A stretch of DNA of 64,000 bases from NCBI GenBank assembly GCA_016490735.1, contig JAEMWC010000379.1, positions 213,501 through 277,500 on the forward strand, read 5' to 3'. The notes under the pieces are model-generated. The model had not been told where the DNA came from and searched no databases. It saw only the letters and a program-made list of their open reading frames with translations. Shown here piece by piece: positions 1 to 8,886 of the stretch. Position numbers and translations under genes: made by a program. How positions within the stretch are numbered: the stretch's first letter is position 1; the number at the start of each line of letters is the position of its first letter. This DNA is from Pachyseris speciosa. Lineage: Eukaryota > Cnidaria > Anthozoa > Scleractinia > Pachyseridae.

Positions 1-823
1 TTGAATGGACTGTCTCTGCCCAATAGAAGTCCTTTTCCCTTTGTCTTTTTTTTTTTTTCATTCCATAACCGATTGGGTTATCCCATGTACCAAAAACTGG
101 GGGTGATTGCCATGGAATCATAGCGTGTTTCCCACCACTTTTATTTTTATTTATTGCAATGGAATCTGGAACATGAACTGGTAATGACCGTCTAGGACGG
201 CTGTGTTCAACATGCAAACCCTTTCCAGTCAAGGCTTTCATAAGCAGAGGAATTCCAATACTTGCTAAAAGTGTTCCAAGAAACCCACCAGACTGAGTTT
301 TTGTTGGTTTGATAACAAGTTGTCCACCAGACTGCATCGAACTAATAAGATCTGCCAACTGCCTCGTATTCAACAAATTTTTATAATTCAATAGTTGGGA
401 TAAGTTTTCATTAGGAATAAGAAATCCTCCATTTTGTTTCTTTCCAAATAGTTTATCAACACCGAGACTTGCTAATGAAGACAGAGCACCAGTAGCCAAT
501 GCTGGAGCTGCCTTAGCTACAGCTTTAGTTGCATATGGCAATAGTTTTGTTCCAAGTGAAAAAAGACTGGACCAAAGAGAACCTCCTTCAACAACAGCTT
601 TTCTGATTTTTTTTTTTGATATCTTGATGTCTGAACCTTTTCCTGATCTATTTGATTTCATCAGTTTGTTGATTTGTCTCTTAGTTAACATTAGTTGATC
701 ATTTCCAGACAATTCACTATGCGTTAACCTCAATGTTACAGGTGAATTTGTTGCATAAGCTTTTGCTAGCTTTTGTTTCTGAACTTTTGAAAGTGTCACT
801 CCATGAGGATGATAAGTCGTCAT
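1..823 (-). CDS. Minor virion protein, pX/protein VI-like, partial (runs off window)
   Basis: An open frame starts at the ATG at 823-821 and runs without a stop to the window edge (274 codons). Residues about 80-125 form an amphipathic Ala/Gly/Leu-rich stretch (SLWSSLFSLGTKLLPYATKA) like membrane-active or core peptides of adenovirus-type virions. Later come QSGG and KSGG sites that resemble protease-processing positions. The start is chosen because TAT directly precedes ATG, as in most genes of this element. A run of 13 A's on the coding strand (plus-strand T's at 46-58) precedes a charged tail. The next frame reads GLLLG beyond the run, so a slippage frameshift near the C-terminus is likely. 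Function by family resemblance only. Confidence 0.6.
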   Translation of the reverse strand, partial: MTTYHPHGVTLSKVQKQKLAKAYATNSPVTLRLTHSELSGNDQLMLTKRQINKLMKSNRSGKGSDIKISKKKIRKAVVEGGSLWSSLFSLGTKLLPYATKAVAKAAPALATGALSSLASLGVDKLFGKKQNGGFLIPNENLSQLLNYKNLLNTRQLADLISSMQSGGQLVIKPTKTQSGGFLGTLLASIGIPLLMKALTGKGLHVEHSRPRRSLPVHVPDSIAINKNKSGGKHAMIPWQSPPVFGTWDNPIGYGMKKKKRQREKDFYWAETVHS

Positions 824-835
824 ATATTATATGTT

Positions 836-938
836 TATACTAAATTGTATTTAATATAAGCATTAATTTAATTATTTAATTTATTTAATTTATTCAATTT
901 ATTTAATTTAATTAATTATTTCCAATTAATTATTCCAC
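836..938. other. AT-rich spacer between viral genes
   Basis: About 100 bases of TTTAATT-like low-complexity sequence separate the minor virion gene from the capsid C-terminal fragment. It contains upstream promoter-like AT sequence for the left gene and no coding potential. Confidence 0.5.
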
Positions 939-1301
939 TTACATAGATCTCAGAATCAACTTTCCATCAGTCTTTCTCATCTCAATATCCTGCTCATAGA
1001 GGACCAATGCATACACACTGTAATCATGATCTGCTGCAGCACTTAAAGTGTATTTGAAAGTCAGTTTTGTCATTCCATCTTTTATGTCCTGCTTCTGTTT
1101 TGTCAGATCAAAGTAAATGAAAGGGAATATTGTACCAAAGTTTCCTCTTGTGAGAAGGGCGCTATCACTGAAGTCATTTACAACTTGAACATATTTCAAT
1201 ACATCTCTGAATACTCTTGAGGGTTCTGTTGAGGGTTTGTAATGAACCTCTGGATAATCATTACCATTGCCAACTTCAAGATAACAATCAGTCAAGTTTT
1301 G
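939..1301 (-). pseudogene. Major capsid protein, C-terminal fragment in shifted frame
   Basis: About 118 residues read in the -1 frame relative to the upstream capsid ORF; this frame opens just after a TGA at 1304-1302. The only start is a TTG overlapping the upstream stop, and no TATATG motif precedes it. It is therefore best read as the second jelly-roll's C-terminal part of the capsid, detached by an indel, not as a separate gene. Recognisable segments are YLEVGNGNDYPEVHY near the start and FPFIYFDLTKQKQDIKDG mid-way, followed by YALVLYEQDIEM. These match the style of the C-terminal half of Polinton-group double-jelly-roll capsids. No classic slippery heptamer is at the join. Confidence 0.7.
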
Positions 1302-2221
1302 TCATTACCAACAGCAAAAGTGTTATAGAGAAATTTATTGGCTGTCTGAGATGCATCACTTGCATCATTGATGATGAATACAAAGACATGTCTGGGTTTG
1401 TTTATTCCTGTGGAAATACGGAAATTGGCAGTCTGTTGTCTTGTTGAATTGCCTCTCTCAACCATTTCTCTCATGTAAGTCCACTTTCTGTTGTCAAGAT
1501 ACTTGCTCATGTATAAAGACTTTCCCGCAGAATTGAAAACAATACGAGGAACTATTAGCTGGAATTTAGTCAGTATCACACGACATTCATCACTAGCCTG
1601 CCAAACAAGATTGTCATCACTCTCAAGTGTTAGGTTCACCTCTACTTTTGAGTTAGGCATGAGTTCATCCCAAAAGCTCTTGAAAAAACCGTATCTGTTC
1701 AATGCTATCTCTGCATTTATTTCACCACCATCATTAAGCAAAGCTTTACAATCTGAGAATCCTTTGTTATAAGCAGCTTGTGCCACTCTGTTTTCAGCAC
1801 CTCTGGTGGTGTCAAGATAGAAGAACTCATTGGTTCCCTGACTTACAGCATAACCCTGTGAATACTCAAGCAATGACTTAATATTTGTGGCTTGGTTAGC
1901 ATCTCGGCATTCATAAACATCGATTCCATTCATTTTTACATTAATGGTGTTTCTAAAAGCGTGAACTGAATTAACAATACCATTTCGATCTGCAGCAGCA
2001 ATATTAGCTCCATCTACAAGCTTATTTTCTTTGAAAATAACATTAAAACGGGCATTATACCAGTCAAATGGTGTTGTCTCTCCACTGTTATCAACAACAA
2101 ATCGGTAACCTGTTTTCCTCTGATGAGCATTATTTGCAATCACAGTATTAAGTGCTGTCTCAAGCTCAAAGACAACATCTTCATATCGTTCGATATATTT
2201 TGAGTCGCGATAGTTTGACAT
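1292..2221 (-). pseudogene. Double-jelly-roll major capsid protein, N-terminal 309 residues (truncated by frameshift)
   Basis: Major virion coat subunit of the Polinton/adintovirus type (the family annotated in animal genomes as F54H12.2-like). The frame runs from an ATG preceded by AATAATAT to a TGA at 1294-1292. It holds jelly-roll-like beta-rich stretches (e.g. TTPFDWYNARFNVIF near residues 49-63, and RVILTKFQLIVPRIVFNS about 215-230). The total with the 118-residue fragment downstream would be about 427 residues, in the range expected of this family. The two pieces overlap by a few bases in different frames, so the gene is broken unless the base count around 1294-1301 is a sequencing error. 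Neighbours are other virion proteins in the same orientation. Confidence 0.75.
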
Positions 2222-2243
2222 ATATTATTGTGTTTGATAAAAG

Positions 2244-2474
2244 TTACTTAATTTTTCGAGGTCTGCCTCTCTTTCTTTTGATCTCACCCCCAGTCTTAAT
2301 CTCACTCCCACCATTTTTCTTTTTCTTGCTTAAAAGTTCTATTATTTTATCACCACCTTTTTTGCCAGCATGTTCACCAATTGTTGTAGCTGCTTTTTCA
2401 GCTGCTTTTTTTACCACATCAGTAACAATACCTTCACCGTATTGCTCATATTTTTTGAACTCAAACCTCTTCAT
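2244..2474 (-). CDS. Small basic AT-hook virion/core protein
   Basis: A 76-residue protein starting at an ATG preceded by TAATATTAT. Residues 1-50 form an Ala/Lys-rich probable amphipathic helix (VVKKAAEKAATTIGEHAG). The tail ends in KRKRGRPRKIK, an AT-hook (GRP core) likely to bind the minor groove of AT-rich DNA. It lies between penton-like and capsid genes. A core or DNA-condensing protein is plausible, comparable in position and character to small basic proteins of adenovirus-like virions. The function is inferred from composition and neighbours; no domain beyond the AT-hook is visible. Confidence 0.65.
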   Translation of the reverse strand: MKRFEFKKYEQYGEGIVTDVVKKAAEKAATTIGEHAGKKGGDKIIELLSKKKKNGGSEIKTGGEIKRKRGRPRKIK

Positions 2475-2487
2475 ATAATATTAGGTT

Positions 2488-3273
2488 TTATAATTCCACA
2501 CCTCTCAAGAATAACTCAATATACCAATCTATCCCATTTAAATCGACTGGAGCTCCAGATGAGTCTGTGACATAAAAATGCATTGAGCTGATTGAATGTG
2601 TTGAGACAGGATTCCATGAAAGAAAACGAGGTTTGTAAGTGAAAGGTAAACTTCTGACGAGATTTGTGACTGGAATAACTGCGATTGTACTTGTACTATT
2701 GCCATCAACAATGCTATCTATCACCATATCACAATTGATATAGATTTCATCTACTCCGCGTGTTATATCAGGAAGATTGGTTCCATATTCTGTTGCTGAA
2801 ACTAATTTTGACTCAAACCCAAGCAGTTTTCTGAATTCAAGATCTCTCAGATCCACACGATAATTTTCATTGAGTTCAATCAAAATGCGGTATGTTGATA
2901 AAACGAAATATATATTGATACCATACTTGAATTTTGATTTGTCTGTTTCAGATGGATTCAGTACATGGCTATTTTTACTCATATACTCATGAATATAACT
3001 ATTGATATCGTCGTATGAATACATCCCGTCAACGAATGTTATTGTTTCCCAGTTTACACCTTTGTCATAGCTATATTTAATTTGATTATTCCCAAAAGAT
3101 TGTCTGATGTTATACCAACTGTATGTCATATTGATAACATTCACTGCCATTTCATATTTCAAATCATTCGTTAATTTAAGAGGTGTATTGAATCTTTTTT
3201 CAAAATCATGACTCTTACTAACACCAATTTTGTCTCTGTTTTTATTGTTGAATCGTAATGATATTTCTGTCAT
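2488..3273 (-). CDS. Penton-like minor capsid protein (single jelly-roll)
   Basis: A 261-residue protein beginning MTEISLRFNNK with an ATG preceded by AAAGTAT. The N-terminal region has the pattern of Polinton minor capsid (penton) proteins: strand-rich with conserved aromatics (NVINMTYSWYNIRQSFGNN about 46-64; a W..ITFVDGMYSYDDINSYI segment about 75-92; and LLGF near residue 150). The C-terminal third carries more beta-type sequence ending in WYIELFLRGVEL. A single jelly roll would occupy capsid fivefold vertices beside the double-jelly-roll capsid. The gene is complete and open, immediately downstream of the coiled-coil gene in the same orientation. Confidence 0.7.
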   Translation of the reverse strand: MTEISLRFNNKNRDKIGVSKSHDFEKRFNTPLKLTNDLKYEMAVNVINMTYSWYNIRQSFGNNQIKYSYDKGVNWETITFVDGMYSYDDINSYIHEYMSKNSHVLNPSETDKSKFKYGINIYFVLSTYRILIELNENYRVDLRDLEFRKLLGFESKLVSATEYGTNLPDITRGVDEIYINCDMVIDSIVDGNSTSTIAVIPVTNLVRSLPFTYKPRFLSWNPVSTHSISSMHFYVTDSSGAPVDLNGIDWYIELFLRGVEL

Positions 3274-3279
3274 ATACTT

Positions 3280-4107
3280 TTACATTAGATATTTCATCAT
3301 TATTTTATTGAGCTCTTTGATTCCAATGACGCCTATTCTGTTTAATATGTGCAATATCTTCACAAACTCATTTCTTACACTCATACTGTTATTACCAGCA
3401 AAAATAGACCCACCAAGCAGCTCCAGCCGTGAAAGCAAGTCACCAATATTATTATAATGAAATATACCTTTTCCAATTTTCATTCCTTTCCCTACGTATT
3501 TGTAAGAACTCAATACATCTGCAATCGTTTCTCTGTATTTCCTCAAAGTTTGTATTTCTCTATCTATAGATTCTTTATCGTTTGCACTCATTGTTTTTCT
3601 TTTTCTTTTCCCTCCTAAACTTTGAGCTATATCTGAAGATTTTTTCTTTTCCTCAACAAGTTTTTGTGGGCTGACTTGAGTTAACTCGCTAGGCTTTAAA
3701 AGCTTGTTATTTTTTAATATAATTCTGTCGTCTCTATTGAAATAGTTATCGATATTTAAAATGCTGGTTTTCTTGTCCTCATTCTGATTTTTTGGTTCTT
3801 CAATGGCTTTAGGAAGTTCCGTATTCATTGTAATTGCTCTACGATTAGATTCCATAAAATCGTCAAATTCTTGTGTTAAAGCCAGTTGATTTTGTTTCAA
3901 CTGTTCAATGACTTCATCCTGTTTTTTGTCGACACTTTCTTTCACACTCTTCTGGACATCAATAGAGGGTTTCAGTAATTCTGATGTTGTACCATATGCA
4001 TCCTGTTTTCTGTTTTCATAAGTCTTGATAACCTCACGAACTTCTCTAGTTTTATTTCCAGCTTCAATTCCACTTTTTAGAAGCCTTTTCATACGTTCTA
4101 TATCCAT
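3280..4107 (-). CDS. Coiled-coil virion-associated protein of unknown function
   Basis: About 275 residues. I place the start at the ATG at 4107-4105 (preceded by TTGTAT), not the TTG two codons earlier. Residues 1-100 are rich in Lys/Glu/Gln heptads, a probable coiled coil. The middle is charged and disordered with a KRKRK patch (possible nuclear signal). The C-terminal about 85 residues are compact, with YKYVGKGMKIGKGIFHYNN and LLSRLELLGGSIFAGNN, a segment I associate with conserved Polinton-group proteins of unknown role. It is the first gene of the leftward structural block, sharing a 36-bp divergent promoter with the ATPase gene. A structural or scaffolding role is inference. Confidence 0.6.
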   Translation of the reverse strand: MDIERMKRLLKSGIEAGNKTREVREVIKTYENRKQDAYGTTSELLKPSIDVQKSVKESVDKKQDEVIEQLKQNQLALTQEFDDFMESNRRAITMNTELPKAIEEPKNQNEDKKTSILNIDNYFNRDDRIILKNNKLLKPSELTQVSPQKLVEEKKKSSDIAQSLGGKRKRKTMSANDKESIDREIQTLRKYRETIADVLSSYKYVGKGMKIGKGIFHYNNIGDLLSRLELLGGSIFAGNNSMSVRNEFVKILHILNRIGVIGIKELNKIMMKYLM

Positions 4108-4143
4108 ATACAATTGTGTTAGACTAATCTAAACTATTAACAT
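4108..4143. promoter_or_regulatory. Divergent promoter between coiled-coil and ATPase genes
   Basis: Only 36 bases separate two start codons facing away from each other. The leftward gene is preceded by ACAATTGTAT and the rightward one by CTATTAACAT, so both have the AT-rich block abutting ATG. The spacing leaves no room for 5' UTRs or distant elements, as in compact poxvirus- or NCLDV-like late promoters. Confidence 0.55.
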
Positions 4144-4785
4144 ATGGAAATTCCAAATTATGATATCGTTCAGAATTCAAATAATTCATTCAGACAGTTG
4201 TATCCATATATGCCAAAAGATACATTTAGAATGTTATTGGCTGGAAATTCTGGATCTGGAAAGACAACATTGTTTTTGCATCTGATTATGGAACCGTTAG
4301 TCTATTATGATCAAATACATCTATATGCCAAAAACTTGGATCAAGACAAATATCAATATTTACAGCAAGTGATGGATGGAATAAGCCAACAGGTTGGTTA
4401 CCCTGTTTTAGTATGCAGTCAAGATGAAATTTTACCTGTTGAACAAATTAAAGACACTGATTTACAGCGACTGGTTGTGTTTGATGATTTCGTGACTGAT
4501 AAAAAACAAGATCAGATCATAAGCTATTTTATTCAGGGTCGCTACAAAAATTGTTCAGTTCTGTACCTAACACAATCCTTCTACGGCTGCCCAAAATCTG
4601 TTAGACTTAATTGTAGCCATTTCTGTCTTTATGATTTTCCATCCACAAGAGAGAGAAACATTATATCACAAGAGCTTGGAATTGATAAGCAGAAATACAT
4701 TGAAGCAACTAAGAAACCGTATTCCTTCTGTTATGTTGACAAACCAATGAAAACAGTGAAGAGAAACTTTTATGGTGTTATCTAA
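4144..4785 (+). CDS. A32/FtsK-HerA-type genome packaging ATPase
   Basis: A 213-residue P-loop ATPase that would pump viral DNA into the capsid. Walker A is GNSGSGKT at residues 34-41. Walker B is LVVFDD at 110-115. A sensor-like LYLTQSFYG lies near 137-145, with a conserved polar Q, in the order found in A32-like packaging ATPases of Polintons, virophages and NCLDVs. The length agrees with short Polinton versions. The ATG is preceded by AACAT. It is the first gene of the rightward arm and is followed 11 bases later by the first fibre gene. It appears intact; this is the most secure viral assignment in the window. Confidence 0.88.
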   Translation: MEIPNYDIVQNSNNSFRQLYPYMPKDTFRMLLAGNSGSGKTTLFLHLIMEPLVYYDQIHLYAKNLDQDKYQYLQQVMDGISQQVGYPVLVCSQDEILPVEQIKDTDLQRLVVFDDFVTDKKQDQIISYFIQGRYKNCSVLYLTQSFYGCPKSVRLNCSHFCLYDFPSTRERNIISQELGIDKQKYIEATKKPYSFCYVDKPMKTVKRNFYGVI

Positions 4786-4796
4786 TCTAATATTAT
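4786..4796 (+). promoter_or_regulatory. TATTAT-ATG late-type promoter motif of fibre 1
   Basis: The 11-base gap between the ATPase stop and fibre 1 is essentially TCTAATATTAT directly joined to ATG. The same CTAA..TAATATTAT block precedes fibre 2 at 7456-7471, so the motif was duplicated or conserved with the gene start. Confidence 0.5.
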
Positions 4797-7151
4797 ATGG
4801 GATTATTTAATGATTTACCAACTCCAGACAATATAGGAACTGGTGAAAGAGGTCCAAAAGGTGATAGAGGTCCAGCTGGTCCAATTGGTCTAAAAGGTAA
4901 TAAAGGTGACCAAGGTAATAGAGGTGATAGAGGTGATAGAGGTCTAATTGGTCCAAAAGGTGATAAAGGTGATAGAGGTCTAATTGGTCCAAAAGGTGAT
5001 AGAGGTGATAGAGGTCTAATTGGTCCAAAAGGTGATAAAGTTGATAATGGAAATGGATATAGATTAACACAAGATGGTAATTATGATATCGAAAACAAAA
5101 AATTGAGTAATGTAGCAGCGCCGACTGTAAATAAAGATGTTGCCAATAAATCATATGTTGATGACCTTATTTTATCAGCATCTGGTACTCAACGCAACCC
5201 ATTCGCTTTTCTGTTAAAAGACATATCCAAGTCTTCTGCAGTCAGTGGTGTGGAAAACCTTCAAATTGAGAATTTTGACAGATCACCATACCACATAAAC
5301 AAGTCGTCATTGTCTTTTTTCATCAAACGAAGTGGTAACTTTACATCTAAAATTCGTTTTGATGTTTCATCATTGAGTAATGGACGGTACACATTTGTTA
5401 CTGAGTTTTACTCACCATCATACCCAAGAAGTGCAACAATCAGTTTAACCCTTCCAACAATCAACATGCGTGACGCTGGACTGTCATTTCAAAAATCTTT
5501 TACTAGAACTCCACACGTTGATGGTTATATTAAAATTCTTTTCCAGATAGAAAAAAGAAGTGGTGGTCAAGCGGCAATACAGGTGGAACTTTCCAGCACA
5601 GCTCCTGCGTCTAACACCAAAACACATATCATCGTTTATGGGGCCTATGGCTATCATACCAATTTGTCTTACTTTCTCCATGACCCAGCTTATGAAATTG
5701 AAAACGGCCATGTTGCATTTGGTGGTAATGTTGACATGAAATTAAACAAAATCATCAACCTGCAGGATAACCCCTCAAGCCCGCAAGACGCAGTAAACAA
5801 AAAATATGTGGACCAGAGGTTGCAAACCAAACTCGATATGATTGCACAACAAAATCTAAATATGAACAACAATGCCATTACTGATCTTGCTCCACCCATA
5901 AATTTAGACGATGCGGCGACAAAACGTTATACTGACGAATATTTTCTCCGACGAGACGGTTCGACTGCGATGTATGGAAATTTGTCAATGAGTAGAAATA
6001 AAGTGACCAATTTAGCGGACGTGGTGAATGAAACTGATGCAGTGAACTTCAGAGTTTTGAATCGTGCTTCTCAAACCATTCGAGCGGCAACCTTATTATT
6101 GAATGGAACAAATGCTATGGCAGCAGACTTAAAACTTGGAGGGCATAAAATCATTAACTTAAAAGAAGGAACAAATAAAACCGATGCCGTAAATTTAGAT
6201 CAATTAGAAAAAAGTTATATTTCATCTGCTTCTCATCCAAAGAATGCTTTCAAATATTTGATGAATGATATCGATGAAGTCAGTACTGAATATGGCTTGA
6301 AAGTTAATGGATATGTCAATTTACCTCGTTCACCGCAGTTGATTTTAAAAAAGGTCATTGATGTAGACTTGAATAAAGAAGCTGATCATATTTACAGAGC
6401 TAGAATTGGTTTTAATATGTACACAATAAAAGATGGAAAATACACTTTCATTCTTGAATGGCTATTTCCTGATTATGAAGGAATGAATCTTAGTAGTGTA
6501 ACATTCAGTGCAACTGGTGGAATTACAATTCATAAAACTGTAGGGAGAAAATTTGATAACAAAAATGAAGATCATTCGAGATATTTATTATGGATTGAAA
6601 AACCTTCAGTAAGTTCACCACCTGAATATTTATATTGTACAATACATATTAATGCTAACCCAACTTATCCAAATAAGTACAAAGTTCATTGTGTTGCATA
6701 TGGTATTGATTTTGAAGCTGTAGACGTTCCATCAAGTGTTTACGACTTCACAGAAGCTTATAAAATCGTGAATGAAAAAATGCAATTACAAACTGATTTA
6801 GATTTGAATGGACATGCTTTGATTAATAATTCAACAAACTTATTTGATGGTGAAAATGGCGAATTGACAATGCTAAATAATATTAATATGAACTGCTTTC
6901 TTATAAGTGAGGCTAAACTTGGTGGTGATTTAAATCTGAATGGCTATAGAATTCATAATAATAGTTTGAATCTATTTCGTTCAAGCGTTACAGGTGTAAT
7001 TATGGAAACAGCTTTCGATCTCGGAGGATTTGCTCTCTATCAGCCAAAATTAGGAGGTGATCTAGATTTGAATGGGAATAATATAATTGGTCAAATACAA
7101 TATTTAAATTGCTTTGTTGAAGCCAAACAAGGACATAATAAGAATACTTAA
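4797..7151 (+). CDS. Fibre protein 1: collagen-like stalk plus repeated tail-fibre modules
   Basis: A 784-residue host-attachment fibre by inference. Residues 1-17 (MGLFNDLPTPDNIGTGE) are an anchor shared with fibre 2. Residues about 18-82 are Gly-X-Y collagen repeats, including three copies of a 12-residue unit. The rest carries repeated blocks of the type DAVNKKYVD and L.LGGHKIINL, spaced along the chain as in phage-type and Polinton tail fibres, alternating with beta-rich domains. The frame stops shortly before what looks like its C-terminal head, which continues in another frame at 7114-7455. The ATG follows TAATATTAT. A trimeric fibre on the capsid vertex is expected from family knowledge. 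Confidence 0.75.
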   Translation: MGLFNDLPTPDNIGTGERGPKGDRGPAGPIGLKGNKGDQGNRGDRGDRGLIGPKGDKGDRGLIGPKGDRGDRGLIGPKGDKVDNGNGYRLTQDGNYDIENKKLSNVAAPTVNKDVANKSYVDDLILSASGTQRNPFAFLLKDISKSSAVSGVENLQIENFDRSPYHINKSSLSFFIKRSGNFTSKIRFDVSSLSNGRYTFVTEFYSPSYPRSATISLTLPTINMRDAGLSFQKSFTRTPHVDGYIKILFQIEKRSGGQAAIQVELSSTAPASNTKTHIIVYGAYGYHTNLSYFLHDPAYEIENGHVAFGGNVDMKLNKIINLQDNPSSPQDAVNKKYVDQRLQTKLDMIAQQNLNMNNNAITDLAPPINLDDAATKRYTDEYFLRRDGSTAMYGNLSMSRNKVTNLADVVNETDAVNFRVLNRASQTIRAATLLLNGTNAMAADLKLGGHKIINLKEGTNKTDAVNLDQLEKSYISSASHPKNAFKYLMNDIDEVSTEYGLKVNGYVNLPRSPQLILKKVIDVDLNKEADHIYRARIGFNMYTIKDGKYTFILEWLFPDYEGMNLSSVTFSATGGITIHKTVGRKFDNKNEDHSRYLLWIEKPSVSSPPEYLYCTIHINANPTYPNKYKVHCVAYGIDFEAVDVPSSVYDFTEAYKIVNEKMQLQTDLDLNGHALINNSTNLFDGENGELTMLNNINMNCFLISEAKLGGDLNLNGYRIHNNSLNLFRSSVTGVIMETAFDLGGFALYQPKLGGDLDLNGNNIIGQIQYLNCFVEAKQGHNKNT
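4941..5048 (+). repeat. 36-bp tandem repeat inside the collagen stalk (3 copies)
   Basis: Three consecutive 36-bp units, each encoding GLIGPKGDKGDR or a close variant. The copies differ at few bases. Such in-frame units let the stalk change length by unequal crossing-over or slippage. Confidence 0.8.
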
Positions 7152-7455
7152 AGCCTGTATTGATAAATGCTCTGAATATTTAGTTATTCACAACAATAAC
7201 TTTTATATTAAGAATATGTATATTATACAAGGAACAAAACCCGGAATGTTCTACTTCAAGAAAAAGAATGAAGGTGCTGGGTTATTGCCATTACCAGCAA
7301 CTATTTTCGAATATAGAATTCCTTCTATGAGTAGAAACATAAGAACAGTTGCAGTCAATAAATCATTATCGAGAGGCTATTTTATAACTGATTATTCACA
7401 TCCTAATACAGGCGCTTTCGATACAACATTCACACTTGAAGTGATTATGAATTAA
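7114..7455 (+). pseudogene. Fibre 1 C-terminal head fragment in shifted frame
   Basis: About 113 residues overlap the end of fibre 1 by 38 bases in another frame. The first codon is TTG and no TATATG motif precedes it. The frame is rich in aromatic and beta-type residues (GMFYFKKKNEGAGLLPLP) and ends TFTLEVIMN, with the next gene's promoter motif 17 bases on. This is most simply the terminal knob of fibre 1 separated by an indel around 7114-7151. A separate small gene with an unusual start is the alternative, but it would be the only one in this element. Confidence 0.55.
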
Positions 7456-7471
7456 TCTAAATTAATATTAT

Positions 7472-8455
7472 ATGGGTTTATTTAATGATTTACCAACTCC
7501 AGACAATATAGGAACTGGTGAAAGAGGTCCAAAAGGTGATAAAGGTGATGGATTTACATTAACACAAGGTGGGAACTATGATCTTGGAAACAAACGTTTG
7601 ACAAATGTAAGACCCGGCGATGATGTTAATCATGTTGTTGTCAAATCACAAGTTTCTGATATTGTCAGAGATAGTTTTTTAGATTTATGGGTTTCTGAAT
7701 ATATTAGATTATACTCAAAATGTGTTTATCAAATCGACAGAGTGAATAATGATTTTGTAGATATTAATGCAAACAGAAAAGTTGAAACATTATATGATCT
7801 CTCAAATGAAGAAAATAATGCAACTCAATCAACTTTAAACATAAGACCCACAGTTTGTACCAAGGCTGAGAAACATAATGGACGTTATTTTTTGAAGTTT
7901 AATGGATCACAGAGAATGATAAGTCAAATCAATTTAAATAATGATGTTGTTAATGTTTACATTGTTTATAAATTAAATTCAAATACAGGTGGAAGTCCAT
8001 GGAAAAATGGTCTTTTTGGTCATGATAATGGAGGTTATGATAAGTTTGTCAGCTATTACAATGGTTCAAATTTAGTTATAAGTGGTGTTGATCAATCAAA
8101 CTGTGTATATTTTGGTCCAGCATCATCTATACAAAATTTCAGAAAAATAACAGATTATTCCGTAAATGATTTAGGTCAAATTAATGTTTGGCATTGTTTA
8201 TCTGTTCATTGGGATAATTTATCTTCTCCAAATACAGAAAAAAGTAAAATCTATTGGAACAAAAAACATATTGGAAGTTTTACATCTGCTAACAGAACTG
8301 GTAGTCAACAAATGACTTTTGGTGATTTAAATCCAAATTCCATCGCACCTTTAGATGGTTCCATTGCCTTTTTCTGTGTTTACTTGGATTCTATATTAGA
8401 CGAAAAAACAATTTTAGATCATCATCAAATTTTAATGCAAAGATATAATATATGA
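7472..8455 (+). CDS. Fibre protein 2: short collagen-like stalk with lectin/LamG-like head
   Basis: A 327-residue protein. Its first 24 residues match fibre 1 (MGLFNDLPTPDNIGTGERG then PKGDKGD), followed by one 'LTQGGNYDLGNKRLTNV' module and a head unlike fibre 1. The head (about 75-327) contains a segment around HNGRYFLKFNGSQRMIS and ends with DGSIAFFCVYLDSILDEKTI, the pattern of concanavalin/LamG-type jelly-roll domains that bind glycans. Its ATG follows AATTAATATTAT. The stop overlaps the next gene's start by four bases (ATGATAA arrangement). Receptor recognition is inferred from architecture. Confidence 0.7.
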   Translation: MGLFNDLPTPDNIGTGERGPKGDKGDGFTLTQGGNYDLGNKRLTNVRPGDDVNHVVVKSQVSDIVRDSFLDLWVSEYIRLYSKCVYQIDRVNNDFVDINANRKVETLYDLSNEENNATQSTLNIRPTVCTKAEKHNGRYFLKFNGSQRMISQINLNNDVVNVYIVYKLNSNTGGSPWKNGLFGHDNGGYDKFVSYYNGSNLVISGVDQSNCVYFGPASSIQNFRKITDYSVNDLGQINVWHCLSVHWDNLSSPNTEKSKIYWNKKHIGSFTSANRTGSQQMTFGDLNPNSIAPLDGSIAFFCVYLDSILDEKTILDHHQILMQRYNI

Positions 8456-8877
8456 TAAAAGAAGTGATCGAATATGTTAACTACTTCTTCAAAGAAACCA
8501 AACAACAACACAACAACGTTTATGATGTCATACTAAAATCAGCTTTAGTATATCAATATCTGTACCATAAAAATTTTGGGGTATTCATATCAGTCAATGA
8601 TATCCTCGAACTAAATAACAACGAAATAGGTCTAAACGGACCTGGCAATGGCTGTCTTACACAGTTCTTGGAAACAATATTCAGTCCGTTACACATAATG
8701 CACTCGCATAGCATTTTGCATGATGCTTTTGGTCGATTTTATGACCATTATTCATTAGACCGAGGGTACACATATGTCATACCCAAGAAGCTTACACCAA
8801 AATGGATAAAAAGATCTCCATTATTTGGCCAGATTTCCGGTATAATATATTGCATATCCAAGAGAATTATAGTATAA
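8452..8877 (+). CDS. Conserved viral protein of unknown function
   Basis: A 141-residue protein whose ATG overlaps the fibre 2 stop. It contains a His-rich segment LHIMHSHSILHDAFGRFYDHY (about residues 83-103) and a C-terminal FGQISGIIYCISKR. There is no signal peptide and no clear enzyme motif. I associate this pattern with unnamed proteins of cnidarian Polinton-type elements, but cannot name a function. Tight coupling with the fibre suggests a role in attachment or assembly. The reading frame is intact. Confidence 0.6.
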   Translation: MIKEVIEYVNYFFKETKQQHNNVYDVILKSALVYQYLYHKNFGVFISVNDILELNNNEIGLNGPGNGCLTQFLETIFSPLHIMHSHSILHDAFGRFYDHYSLDRGYTYVIPKKLTPKWIKRSPLFGQISGIIYCISKRIIV

Positions 8878-8886
8878 ACTATATAT

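Noticed and set aside
939..1295. Separate small gene after the capsid gene
   Set aside because: Starts with TTG in overlap with the capsid stop, lacks the TATATG motif, and has capsid C-terminal character.
1294..1304. Programmed -1 frameshift in the capsid gene
   Set aside because: No X XXY YYZ slippery heptamer and no clear downstream pseudoknot; an indel is simpler.
4807..5154. 115-codon minus-strand protein
   Set aside because: It is the antisense of the collagen repeats (periodic LDQLDLYHL) and has no homology value.
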